Shown: positions 7,891 through 15,564 of the stretch, in pieces
How the letters are laid out: each line of letters begins with the position of its first letter
How positions within the stretch are numbered: the first letter of the stretch is position 1
Assembly (NCBI GenBank): GCA_964397255.1
Contig: CAYNHQ010000004.1
Location: 1 to 64,000, forward strand
Length of the DNA: 64,000 nucleotides
Source: CAYNHQ01 sp964397255
GTDB lineage: Bacteria > Bdellovibrionota_G > JALEGL01 > DATDPG01
Direction of reading: 5' to 3'
Position numbers and translations under genes: made by a program
Notes under the pieces: generated by a model
The model's input: the letters and a program-made list of their open reading frames with translations, nothing else
Databases searched by the model: none
Told to the model about the DNA's origin: nothing

Positions 7891-8860
7891 TCCGTTTCTG
7901 CACGACCTTCCTGATTTCAAGAACCTCTTGGAAATCACGGCACGAGCCAACGATATCGACGAGCCCTCCCTAATCGAGAAGGATTATTGGATCATGCATT
8001 CCCTGTACGGCCTTCAAAAGTTGGGATTTACCTTTGAGCTCAAAGGCGGGACTTCCTTATCCAAAGGTTACGGGATCATTCATCGCTTTTCCGAGGACCT
8101 CGACATCCGAATCGAACCAGAGGAGCGCTTCGTTGGATTTAAGGTCTATGTCGGGAAAAACCATGATGATCCGAAACACCGAAAGTCGAGAAAGGACTAT
8201 TTCGACTGGCTCGCAAAGTTTTTTGAAGAGAAGATATCGGGCATCTCCCAAGTGGTTCGCGATGAAACATTCGATGATGCTGAGAAGAACCGAAATGGAG
8301 GGATCCGTCTCCTCTATAAGAATGAATACGGCCTACCCGCGGGAATCAAAGAAGGAATTCTCTTGGAAGTCGGCTTTGACCGCACATCTCCGTTCCAACG
8401 GAGAGACATCACCTCCTGGGCTTACGAAAATGCGAGAGCCTCTTCTACGATTTCGTTTGCCGACAATCGGGCGATCGGAGTTCCATGTTATGAACCCAAA
8501 TACACGTTTGTCGAAAAACTCCAGGCCGTGGTTCGGAAATACCGGCTCTTTCAGCAGGGGAAGGGGAGCCGAACGTTGCCAGCGAATTTTGTGCGCCATT
8601 ACTACGATCTTTTTAAGCTGATTGATCTGCCGGAGGTTCAGGTCTTTATCGGTACCGCGGAGTATGAAGCCTATAAGAAGGAACGCTTTAAGGGAGACGA
8701 TACAATCGTTGCCAACAGCGACGTCTTACGGCTTGCAGATGCGGATGAACGGGCACTGTTCGAAAAGGAATATGAGCGGACGGCTTCGATGTATTTTCGA
8801 GATCGGCCGACGTTTGAAGAAATCTTACAGCGCATGCAAAAAGATCTCCCTCGATTATGA
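7883..8860 (+). CDS. abiEii: AbiEii/AbiGii-like nucleotidyltransferase toxin
   Basis: Toxin partner of the preceding gene, 325 residues. Key motifs of the family are present: LKGGTSLSK at 53-61, the metal-binding SEDLDIR at 70-76, and the C-terminal YTFVEKLQAVVRKY and NFVRHYYDLFKLI segments. Studied relatives transfer nucleotides (for example to tRNA acceptor ends) and cause growth arrest or abortive infection. The start ATG lies within the antitoxin end, which gives coupled translation. No truncation or missing motif is seen, so the toxin looks active. Confidence 0.9.
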   Translation: MSDPFLHDLPDFKNLLEITARANDIDEPSLIEKDYWIMHSLYGLQKLGFTFELKGGTSLSKGYGIIHRFSEDLDIRIEPEERFVGFKVYVGKNHDDPKHRKSRKDYFDWLAKFFEEKISGISQVVRDETFDDAEKNRNGGIRLLYKNEYGLPAGIKEGILLEVGFDRTSPFQRRDITSWAYENARASSTISFADNRAIGVPCYEPKYTFVEKLQAVVRKYRLFQQGKGSRTLPANFVRHYYDLFKLIDLPEVQVFIGTAEYEAYKKERFKGDDTIVANSDVLRLADADERALFEKEYERTASMYFRDRPTFEEILQRMQKDLPRL

Positions 8861-8941
8861 ATCGAGTTTATACCTGGTAAGTGAGCACATATTCATTCAC
8901 GATTTCTCGTGCTGAAAGCTATCCTTTGAGCATGAACGAGT

Positions 8942-9194
8942 GGTCCACGGATGGTCCACGAGAGACCAAAATGAACCGAACTGTTCCGACGACCGCGGAA
9001 CTCGAAAAAATTCCCGGATCGTCTCGTCGGTTGATTTGTTGCTGTTTACTTGAGTGATTCCATCGCCTTGTAAGCCGCCGATTTCGCTGTGGATTGTCGA
9101 TAACTTTTCGGTGTCCCGTCGCTCGCAACCTCGAATTTGAAGCGCATTCCTCATAACCCGAAGGTCCTAGGTTCAAATCCTAGCCCCGCTACCA
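8942..9194 (+). repeat. Cassette-end block, copy B
   Basis: Second copy of the 253-bp block described at 5214. GGTCCAC occurs at 8942 and 8953, again 11 bases apart, and the block ends on the CCA of the tRNA fragment. It is moderately diverged from copy A in the middle and best conserved near its two ends. No coding sequence is supported in it; an open minus frame here is weak and overlaps the repeat. Confidence 0.75.
9150..9194 (+). other. Initiator-type tRNA-Met 3' fragment, attachment-site-like, copy B
   Basis: Forty-five bases from CTCATAA through T-arm and acceptor to CCA, identical to copy A but for one base (C instead of T in the variable region). As in copy A there is no 5' half. A tyrosine-recombinase C-terminal remnant starts 48 bases to the right on the minus strand, which strengthens the reading as an attachment site. 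Confidence 0.8.
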
Positions 9195-9197
9195 ATT

Positions 9198-9240
9198 TTC
9201 AAGGGGTTAGCTCGATGAGGGCTAGCCCCTTTGAATTTTT
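9198..9240 (+). terminator. Rho-independent terminator after tRNA fragment B
   Basis: CAAGGGGTTAGC pairs with GCTAGCCCCTTTG, giving a stem of 11-12 pairs with an 8-9 base loop, followed by AATTTTT. It occupies the same position relative to the CCA end as the terminator after copy A, though the stem sequence is unrelated. Confidence 0.8.
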
Positions 9241-9241
9241 C

Positions 9242-9460
9242 CTAACGGTCGATTCCTCTTTGCAAGTAATCGGGCGCTAGATGGGCATAACGTTGAACCA
9301 GAAGTATTCCAGTTTCTTTGACAGCCTTACGTATTGATTCCGCAGTGAAATCGCGTCTGCACGTCACCTCATCGATCTCTACTGGAACTTTGTTGCCAAT
9401 GAGGAGGTGAAAAATGTAGAAGCCGCCTGACGGAAAAAGTCTCGGCCGAGAGACCGACTG
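9242..9460 (-). pseudogene. Remnant with tyrosine-recombinase C-terminus
   Basis: On the minus strand an open frame of 72 codons, too short and start-less to be a gene, ends in VQRYAHLAPDYLQRGIDR and a TAG at 9242-9244. RYAHLAP is the typical nucleophile-tyrosine segment at the end of phage-type integrases. The upstream residues (VEIDEVTCRRDFTAES...) do not look like integrase, so the end may have been joined to another sequence by deletion. The HxxR and other catalytic parts are missing. Its position beside tRNA fragment B fits an integrase gene abutting its own attachment site, later decayed. Confidence 0.55.
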
Positions 9461-9544
9461 TCAACGCAAATACTGACTACCGCAATTCAATACACTCAGG
9501 CGTTTTGAATTATTGTCGCGGTGACCTACTCTCACAAACGAGAT

Positions 9545-10180
9545 CTACGGCGCTCCATCGCTATCAGATCCGCTAGGTCCAGGTAACGTCGATCGCTCAA
9601 AAGGAACCTCGACACAAGTATCCCCATACAGTTTCCCTCTTTGGTCGTCAAAACAATGGCTCATGAACTCACGATAAAGATACATTTCATCCGTACCTAA
9701 GGCGATCATTACATCGAACTGTCCATATCGGACTTTGTTGTAACCGATCCCTGCGGCTGCTGCCCGCCCGCTTTGGTATGCGGTTAGCCATTGATCGCCA
9801 GGAAGAAAGCCACGGCCTTCCCTTTCGTCCTCATTCTCAACCATAGAAAGATCGTAACCGTCAGGCCATTTTTTGTGGATTCCAAGATTGAGATCTTTCG
9901 AAATTCCGAGGCCGCCAACAAAAGCCAAAGCTCCTATGACCACTGATGATGTTCTAAAAGGATTCTTTGTGTAAAATTCTTCATTCGTCGAATACGCCTT
10001 TCCCACGGTGAGGGTGGCTCCTATGCCTTTTCCGATTCCTGGACCTGAAGATATCTGGATCCAAAGGTGACCATCCGAAGCCCGACAGATTCCGGCCCCA
10101 CTTTCACCGCCCATCGCTACAGCAGCGAGGCCCATCTGTATTGCGCTCGTTACCGTTTTACAAATGGCACCGCATTTCAA
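9545..10180 (-). CDS. Exported protein, 3' part of a probably frameshifted gene
   Basis: The 211-residue reading starts from a TTG inside the upstream minus-strand gene and has no signal peptide. It contains Gly-rich, strand-like stretches (ISSGPGIGKGIGATLTVGKAYST) and paired Cys residues as in secreted proteins. The upstream short gene provides a signal peptide and stops 23 bases after this frame opens. A one-base shift near 10170 would fuse the two into one exported protein of roughly 290 residues. Coupled translation of two separate proteins is the alternative. Family not recognised. Confidence 0.5.
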   Translation of the reverse strand: MKCGAICKTVTSAIQMGLAAVAMGGESGAGICRASDGHLWIQISSGPGIGKGIGATLTVGKAYSTNEEFYTKNPFRTSSVVIGALAFVGGLGISKDLNLGIHKKWPDGYDLSMVENEDEREGRGFLPGDQWLTAYQSGRAAAAGIGYNKVRYGQFDVMIALGTDEMYLYREFMSHCFDDQRGKLYGDTCVEVPFERSTLPGPSGSDSDGAP

Positions 10181-10436
10181 TCTGAGCGAGATCGCTTCCC
10201 GGTATCTCTATTGCCTTGCGCAATTCGTTGAGAACCTCATTTGCCTCGTCGACAGCTTCAAGGCCACCCAAGTTGTTTTGAACTATGGTTCGGGCGCACT
10301 CCAGGGTTGAAACTACCTTTTGCTGTTCATCTGTGAGCGATGTGCTGGCCGCAAGGGTAGGGGGAGGCAACAACGCGATGAGACAGGAGAATATAAAATA
10401 ACGCATAAAGCGAAGCTTTATAGCACGCTGTGTCAT
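10158..10436 (-). CDS. Exported protein, signal-peptide part of a probably frameshifted gene
   Basis: The 92-residue reading begins at ATG 10436, with a GGGGG stretch upstream on the coding strand. It has a signal peptide (FIFSCLIALLPPPTLAAS) followed by a helical Glu-rich region (EQQKVVSTLECARTIV). It ends abruptly in EMRCHL. The downstream overlapping frame reads KCGAICKTV at the same place, which suggests that the natural protein continued across this point. It lies divergent from the Fic gene with 100 bases between them. Confidence 0.5.
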   Translation of the reverse strand: MTQRAIKLRFMRYFIFSCLIALLPPPTLAASTSLTDEQQKVVSTLECARTIVQNNLGGLEAVDEANEVLNELRKAIEIPGSDLAQIEMRCHL

Positions 10437-10504
10437 GATGTACAACCCCCATGCGGATTCAAGCCACTTGGAAATGAGATGGAAGAAAGAGCTGATGTGA
10501 TATT

Positions 10505-10534
10505 TCAGATATAATCAGATATATTTAGATATAG
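10505..10534 (+). repeat. Three tandem 10-bp repeats before the Fic gene
   Basis: Units TCAGATATAA, TCAGATATAT and TTAGATATAG follow each other without gaps and end two bases before the ATG. The spacing is about one helical turn, so a repeatedly bound regulator would line up on one DNA face. A TATAAT box (10510-10515) lies inside, so binding would block transcription. The winged-helix C-terminus of the Fic protein itself is a candidate binder. Confidence 0.55.
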
Positions 10535-10536
10535 TT

Positions 10537-11622
10537 ATGGGAAGCCGATTAAGTCTACGACTGCAGAATATCGCCGGAAAAGAACTGACTACCATCTTAT
10601 CCAAAATTGGAAAGATCGATGAATTTAAGGGGTGGTGGAAGGGGACGTCTACGCTGAACCCTCAGACGCTAGGACGCCTCAAGCGGAGCATTATCGTCAC
10701 GTCAACCGGTGCGTCGACGCGCATTGAAGGGAGCCACCTTTCCGATCAGGATATCGAAAGACTTCTGAGAGGCTTCAAAGCAAGCAAGTTAACCGATCGG
10801 GATTCACAAGAGGTCGCGGGTTACGCAGAGGTCCTTCAAACCGTATTTGATTCGTATAAGGACATTCCGTTCACAGAAGGGATCATTCTTCAATTCCACA
10901 AGGAGACATTGAAATATTCCGAAAAGGACAGGCTGCAGAGAGGCAAATACAAATCCTCACCGAATAAAGTTGTTGCCTACGATAGCGATGGCAAAGAAAC
11001 GGTCCTATTCAGCCCAACTGAGCCGCACTTAACAGCTCTTGAGATGCGCGAACTCATCGGATGGACTCGCGAGCATTTTAAGAAAAATGAGTTCCATCCA
11101 ATACTCGTCGTGGCCAACTTCATCGTCGAATTTTTGGCCATTCATCCGTTTCACGATGGGAATGGGCGATTGAGCCGAATTTTGACAAACCTATTGCTAG
11201 CTCAGCAGGGTTATACGTACATGCCCTATGCATCTCTCGAGAAAATCATCGAGGACAATAAGAGCGAGTACTATGTGGCTTTGAGAACCGCACAAAAGAG
11301 CGGCAAATCACCAAATGCCGAAATAGGGCGATGGGTTCATTTTTTTGTAGATGTGATGGCAAGACAAATCGAAGTTTTGCAGGGGTTTTTGCGGAACACT
11401 CCGATTAATCTTTTGCTTTCTTCAAATCACCAACAGACGCTAAAGCTGTTTGACGAGATGGAAGAGATTTCGACAAAATTTGTGTCAGAGCGCTTAAAGG
11501 TTCCAGCTGTTACGGCAAAACAAATTTTGAATCGTCTTCTTAAACTCAAATTGATCCAGCGTTTGGGGGCTGGCAGAACAACCAGATATCGAAAAACTAA
11601 TCCAACATCGGCACCGTCCTAA
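10537..11622 (+). CDS. Fic-family AMP/nucleotidyl-transferase with C-terminal winged helix
   Basis: The 361-residue protein has the complete Fic core HPFHDGNGRLSR at 203-214 with catalytic His203, and a Fic flap region in the middle. An inhibitory motif of the S/T-x-x-x-E-G type (STRIEG, Ser60-Glu64-Gly65) precedes the core, so this is a class II Fic in which the N-terminal helix of the same chain restrains activity. The last 70 residues (LKVPAVTAKQILNRLLKLKL) form a helix-turn-helix, common in large Fic proteins and suggesting DNA binding. It attaches AMP or a related group to protein targets; the target is unknown. It is the last gene before tRNA fragment C. Confidence 0.9.
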   Translation: MGSRLSLRLQNIAGKELTTILSKIGKIDEFKGWWKGTSTLNPQTLGRLKRSIIVTSTGASTRIEGSHLSDQDIERLLRGFKASKLTDRDSQEVAGYAEVLQTVFDSYKDIPFTEGIILQFHKETLKYSEKDRLQRGKYKSSPNKVVAYDSDGKETVLFSPTEPHLTALEMRELIGWTREHFKKNEFHPILVVANFIVEFLAIHPFHDGNGRLSRILTNLLLAQQGYTYMPYASLEKIIEDNKSEYYVALRTAQKSGKSPNAEIGRWVHFFVDVMARQIEVLQGFLRNTPINLLLSSNHQQTLKLFDEMEEISTKFVSERLKVPAVTAKQILNRLLKLKLIQRLGAGRTTRYRKTNPTSAPS

Positions 11623-11671
11623 GGGACTTGGGCACGTCTACAAATAGTCTACCAATTTCCGAAATGATCCG

Positions 11672-11697
11672 AGGTTCAAATCCTAGCCCCGCTACCA
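11672..11697 (+). other. tRNA-Met 3' fragment, copy C (T-arm and acceptor only)
   Basis: Twenty-six bases, from AGGTTCAAAT to GCTACCA, match copies A and B exactly. The anticodon arm is gone and the 5' strand of the T-stem is altered. No block like those before A and B precedes it, and no hairpin terminator follows, so this end seems more eroded. It marks the right side of the Fic cassette. Confidence 0.7.
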
Positions 11698-11729
11698 AAT
11701 TTTAATGAAACAAAGAATGGAAATTGATC

Positions 11730-11771
11730 CATTCCGAAGGTCCTAGGCTCAGACCCTCTCAACCCGGATCA
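11730..11771 (+). other. Degenerate fourth tRNA-Met-like fragment
   Basis: CCGAAGGTCCTAGG at 11734-11747 is identical to part of copy B and is followed by a decayed version of the rest (CTCAGACCCTCTCAACCCGGATCA). It follows copy C by 32 bases. It could be an older attachment-site remnant or the missing front part of copy C moved away by a small insertion. Confidence 0.45.
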
Positions 11772-11793
11772 TTTGGGAGTATTATTTCCTTGG

Positions 11794-12270
11794 ATGGCCA
11801 ATTATTTTAAAACTGCACTGTTTGTCCTCGTTGCCCCCGGTACTGCGGTGGCGCTTATTCCCTATTTTCTGATTAGTTGGTGGGGGAGAACATTTCAGGC
11901 AAGGAATGTGGGAGGTCTTATCTTGCTACTTTTGGGATTGGCTGGGGAACTTTGGTGCGCATTTAACTTTGCCCATTACGGAAAAGGAACCCCGTCTCCA
12001 GCTGATCCGCCGAAAAAGTTTGTAGCCAGGGGGCTGTACAAATTCACACGCAATCCCATGTATGTCAGTCTGTGTACGATCGTTCTCGGGGAAGCTCTCT
12101 ATTTCGGCCGCGTGGTGCTCCTCATTTATCCAGTTTTTCTTTGGCTTGCGTTTCATCTCTTTGTTGTTCTTTACGAAGAGCCCACACTGCGAAAAAAATT
12201 TTCGATCGAATACGAAAATTATTGTCGCCATGTTCCTCGCTGGTTTCCAAGTTTCTTCCGATGTGATTGA
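11794..12270 (+). CDS. ICMT/phospholipid-methyltransferase-like membrane protein
   Basis: The 158-residue membrane protein has about four hydrophobic segments and the family C-terminal pattern: GLYKFTRNPMYVS (the RHPxY-like SAM-binding motif), then EEPTLRKKFSIEYENYCRHVPRW (the EE...YxxYxxxVPR motif). These enzymes methylate isoprenylcysteines, lipids or small molecules at the membrane; the substrate is not predictable. I chose ATG 11794 over an upstream TTG at 11773. It lies just right of the tRNA remnants and 12 bases before the next gene. Confidence 0.8.
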   Translation: MANYFKTALFVLVAPGTAVALIPYFLISWWGRTFQARNVGGLILLLLGLAGELWCAFNFAHYGKGTPSPADPPKKFVARGLYKFTRNPMYVSLCTIVLGEALYFGRVVLLIYPVFLWLAFHLFVVLYEEPTLRKKFSIEYENYCRHVPRWFPSFFRCD

Positions 12271-12281
12271 ATTCCCGAGTT

Positions 12282-13226
12282 ATGGTTCGCATTTGGGTGT
12301 TCATTCTGCTGTCGGGGGGAATGAGCCTTCCTCTTTTAGCTCAGGAAGTGGTGCCGAGGCCCACGCCCACACCGCCTCCCACAAAAGAAGTTTTCATTCG
12401 GGAGGCCGAGCACTGGCTTTATACGACCGAAGTTCCCGACCATCTGGATCGAATTGAAGCCACACTTAAGGAGCTTGAGAAGTTCGATCCCAAGGAACCC
12501 TATATTTATTGGGCTCGGGCCCGAGTGGCATTCTGGCGAAAAGAAGCCTTTTATTTAAGGGAAAACAAAGACACGCGGGAAGGATTTAGGGCAGACAAGC
12601 TTGCTCTGGGCGATGTGTGTCACAAAAATGCCGACGAGTGTCTCAAATTGGCCCCGAAAAATCCTGAGTGCCATTTGATGAAGGGGGTGTGTTATGCGAT
12701 GCAGGCTTCCACGTGGGGGAATAGTTTAAGCAGTCTTCGTGTTCTAACGCCCATGGATCAGGCCTGGATCAACGCTATCGAACTTCCCTCCACATTTACC
12801 CACAAAGACGGTATCTCTACGAAACAACTGGCGATGGTTTTGCGCGGAATCCTTTATCGCCTCATGCCTGAATCCTGGTGGTTTCGATTAATCGCCGGAA
12901 TTCGAGGTGACAAGGAAGCCGCGTACAACTGGATGATCGAGGCCATGGCTCTTCCACTTCGTAAAGAGCCGGTCACCGCCATTGAATTAGCGGCTACGAC
13001 GATTTGCTACGGACAGTCACGGAAAATTCCAGAAAAGATTTCCGAAGGACTTGCTGTATTGAAAGACTCCATGAATTTGCCCGTCCGTTATCCTCTGGAT
13101 GAACTCGACAAAAAGAATATGGCATACCTGATAGCGAACCCGAAGCGGGCATGCAGTTATCGGAGGGAGCGGTTTGAAGATATTACCGATTCCTCTGTTC
13201 AAGCGGAATTAAGGAAAAAGGAGTGA
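12282..13226 (+). CDS. Exported TPR-like protein of unknown function
   Basis: The 314-residue product has a signal peptide (VFILLSGGMSLPLLAQ), a Pro/Thr-rich linker (VPRPTPTPPPT), then helical repeats such as DHLDRIEATLKELEKFDPKE and HLMKGVCYAMQAS that look like tetratricopeptide units. It resembles periplasmic TPR proteins, with a catalytic function unlikely. The ATG at 12282 is favoured over the TTG at 12267. The stop overlaps the next gene start by four bases (GTGA), so it is part of the same transcript as the kynurenine genes. Confidence 0.65.
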   Translation: MVRIWVFILLSGGMSLPLLAQEVVPRPTPTPPPTKEVFIREAEHWLYTTEVPDHLDRIEATLKELEKFDPKEPYIYWARARVAFWRKEAFYLRENKDTREGFRADKLALGDVCHKNADECLKLAPKNPECHLMKGVCYAMQASTWGNSLSSLRVLTPMDQAWINAIELPSTFTHKDGISTKQLAMVLRGILYRLMPESWWFRLIAGIRGDKEAAYNWMIEAMALPLRKEPVTAIELAATTICYGQSRKIPEKISEGLAVLKDSMNLPVRYPLDELDKKNMAYLIANPKRACSYRRERFEDITDSSVQAELRKKE

Positions 13227-14515
13227 CTTCCCACCGCCCGGGTGTCGTGATTGTGGGTGGCGGATTCGGAGGACTTCGAGCCGCGAAGAAACTGGCGGAT
13301 GCGCCGGTCGATGTGACTTTGATTGATCGGAACAATCATTTCGTTTTCTCTCCGCTTCTTTATCAAGTGGCAACTGCCGGGCTCTCACCTGCGGACATCG
13401 CGGTCCCCATCCGCTCGATCCTTCGAAATGCGAAAAACATTGAAGTTCGAATGGACGAAGTGATGGGTGTAGATCGCACAGAGAAAAAAGTTCGGATTCG
13501 AAGCGGTCGAGTTCCATACGATTGGCTGATTCTCGCTCCCGGTTCACATTACAATTATTTTGGTCACGCCGACTGGGAGAAAAACATACCCAGCCTCAAA
13601 ACGGTAAACGATGCCACGGAGATCCGGGCGAAAATTCTTCTCGCGTTTGAAAAAGCTGAAATGGAAAGCGACCCTGTCGAACAAAGGACCTACTTGACTT
13701 TCATTATTATTGGCGGTGGACCCACAGGCGTGGAGTTAGCGGGAGCGATCGCCGAATTGGCCAAACGAGCGCTGGCGGCCGATTTTCGCCGAATCAATCC
13801 CGCCTCGGCCTGGATTCTCTTGATAGAGGGTGGGCCAAGGATTCTTCCGTCATTTCCTTCTGAACTTTCGAAGAAGGCGCGTGAATCCTTAGTTTCGCTT
13901 GGCGCGGAAGTCAGAGAAGGAACCACGGTTCAAGAAATCGGCGAAAACGGAGTAAGGATTGGAAATGAATGGATTCCCTCCCGAACGGTTCTTTGGGCAG
14001 CGGGAGTCAAAGCTATGCCGGTAGGAGAATGGCTTGGCCTTCAAACCGACCCTTCTGAAAGAATTCCCGTGAATCCTGATCTTTCCGTTCCGGGAGATCC
14101 AGACATTTTTGTCATTGGGGATGCTGCGCTCGTTCTCGGACAAAATGGAAAGCCACTTCCAGGTGTCGCTCCGGTGGCGATGCAACAGGGGGAATTTGTC
14201 GGGCGTCTCTTGGTAGCTCGGACGCGGGGAGAAAAGACCGAGAGCACATTTCACTATTTCGACAAAGGAAATCTAGCGACAATTGGTCGATCGTCGGCCG
14301 TCGCGGATTTTGGGAAAATTCGAGCGAGCGGATTTCTGGCTTGGGTCCTTTGGTTGGCCGTCCATATTTTCTATCTCATCGATTTCCGAAACCGCGTTTT
14401 GGTCCTCATCCAATGGGCCTGGGCGTATGTCACTTGGCAGAGGGGGGCGCGCCTGATTAGCCCTCCCCGAACCTGGCGAGGGGGAAACAAGGGTGGTATA
14501 GAACAGACCCAATGA
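13223..14515 (+). CDS. ndh: NDH-2-type NADH dehydrogenase (FAD-dependent)
   Basis: The 430-residue flavoprotein starts with an FAD-binding VVIVGGGFGGLRAAKKL, has the NADH-binding dinucleotide fold IIIGGGPTGVELAG in the middle and the FAD-binding IFVIGDAALVLGQ late. The C-terminus (LAWVLWLAVHIFYLIDFRNRV) is the membrane-attachment helix of type II NADH dehydrogenases. It passes electrons from NADH to quinone without pumping protons. It overlaps both neighbours by four bases (GTGA, ATGA). In this operon it could reoxidise NADH made by the aldehyde dehydrogenase. Confidence 0.88.
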   Translation: MTSHRPGVVIVGGGFGGLRAAKKLADAPVDVTLIDRNNHFVFSPLLYQVATAGLSPADIAVPIRSILRNAKNIEVRMDEVMGVDRTEKKVRIRSGRVPYDWLILAPGSHYNYFGHADWEKNIPSLKTVNDATEIRAKILLAFEKAEMESDPVEQRTYLTFIIIGGGPTGVELAGAIAELAKRALAADFRRINPASAWILLIEGGPRILPSFPSELSKKARESLVSLGAEVREGTTVQEIGENGVRIGNEWIPSRTVLWAAGVKAMPVGEWLGLQTDPSERIPVNPDLSVPGDPDIFVIGDAALVLGQNGKPLPGVAPVAMQQGEFVGRLLVARTRGEKTESTFHYFDKGNLATIGRSSAVADFGKIRASGFLAWVLWLAVHIFYLIDFRNRVLVLIQWAWAYVTWQRGARLISPPRTWRGGNKGGIEQTQ

Positions 14516-15564
14516 CGAGTCGTGGACCAGTCCATTATTCCAAGTACTTAGAGCTTGAACGACTGCTCAGTTCTCAGAATCGGGAAAGCGAAAAAAAGGG
14601 GAAGCCCGCCCATGACGAAATGCTCTTTATTGTGGTGCATCAGGTCTATGAACTTTGGTTTAAGCAAATTCTTTTTGAAATTGATTCGATTCTCGAGATG
14701 TTCGGCAAACATCGAATCGATGAACAGGAAATTGGAGTCGCGGTAGCCCGTTTGGAGCGGGTGATTGAAATCGAAAAGATATTGATCGAACAACTTCGAG
14801 TTCTCGAAACGATGACTCCGCTAGACTTTCTCGAATTTCGGGACCTGTTGGTTCCAGTTTCCGGGTTTCAAAGCCAGCAATTCCGCGAATTGGAATCGAA
14901 ATTGGGGGTGGACATGAAGCAACTCCCATCGCGCGCCCCGCAGCCGACGTCACGCGATTCTCTTTTCTCTTTAATTGAGCGATGGCTGGAGAGAACTCCT
15001 TTCCTCGATTTGGAAGGATTTCAATTTTGGAACCATTACCGGGAAGCCGTCGAAAAGATGCTTTCGAGAGATGAAGAAATCATTCGGACGAACGAAATGC
15101 TCCCTGAAATCGACCGTAGGGCGCAGTTGGAAGAATTGGCTCATACCCGGGAATCATTTGACGCTCTTTTTGATCAAGAGCGGCATGAAGCGCTTCGGGA
15201 AAAAGGGGAGCGGCGGCTTTCTTTCCGGGCTACCCATGCGGCTCTTCTTATTCATCTCTATCGAGATCAGCCGATTCTTCATCTTCCTTTCCGCCTCCTT
15301 ACGGCTCTGGTGGACATTGATGAGCTTTTTTCTACATGGCGCTATCGGCACGCGCTCATGGCTTTTCGAATGATCGGTACCAAAATTGGTACCGGTGGCT
15401 CATCAGGAGCTCAATATCTGCGAGCCACCGTGGAATCGCGAAAGGTGTTTTCCGATATTACCAACCTTTCCACGTTCCTGATTCCCCGGGCATCTCTTCC
15501 GAAGCTTCCCGACGTAATCGTAAAGCGTCTCGGCTTTACATTTACTGACGGAGGTACCCGATGA
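14512..15564 (+). CDS. kynA: Tryptophan 2,3-dioxygenase
   Basis: Heme enzyme that opens the indole ring of L-tryptophan to N-formylkynurenine, the first step of the pathway encoded here. Signatures are HDEMLFIVVHQVYELWFKQ (distal heme/substrate region), FRDLLVPVSGFQSQQFRELE, and GTGGSSGAQYLRA near the C-terminus, which binds the substrate carboxylate. The 350-residue length exceeds the ~280-300 of many bacterial forms but fits the longer type. ATG 14512 overlaps the ndh stop by four bases, and its own stop overlaps the SDR start by four. Confidence 0.93.
   Translation: MTSRGPVHYSKYLELERLLSSQNRESEKKGKPAHDEMLFIVVHQVYELWFKQILFEIDSILEMFGKHRIDEQEIGVAVARLERVIEIEKILIEQLRVLETMTPLDFLEFRDLLVPVSGFQSQQFRELESKLGVDMKQLPSRAPQPTSRDSLFSLIERWLERTPFLDLEGFQFWNHYREAVEKMLSRDEEIIRTNEMLPEIDRRAQLEELAHTRESFDALFDQERHEALREKGERRLSFRATHAALLIHLYRDQPILHLPFRLLTALVDIDELFSTWRYRHALMAFRMIGTKIGTGGSSGAQYLRATVESRKVFSDITNLSTFLIPRASLPKLPDVIVKRLGFTFTDGGTR

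Noticed and set aside
8897..9176. Minus-strand readings of about 85 codons over cassette-end block B, with a similar one over block A (5153-5404)
   Set aside because: They are short, without motifs, and follow from the repeat itself; the repeated block is better explained as non-coding.
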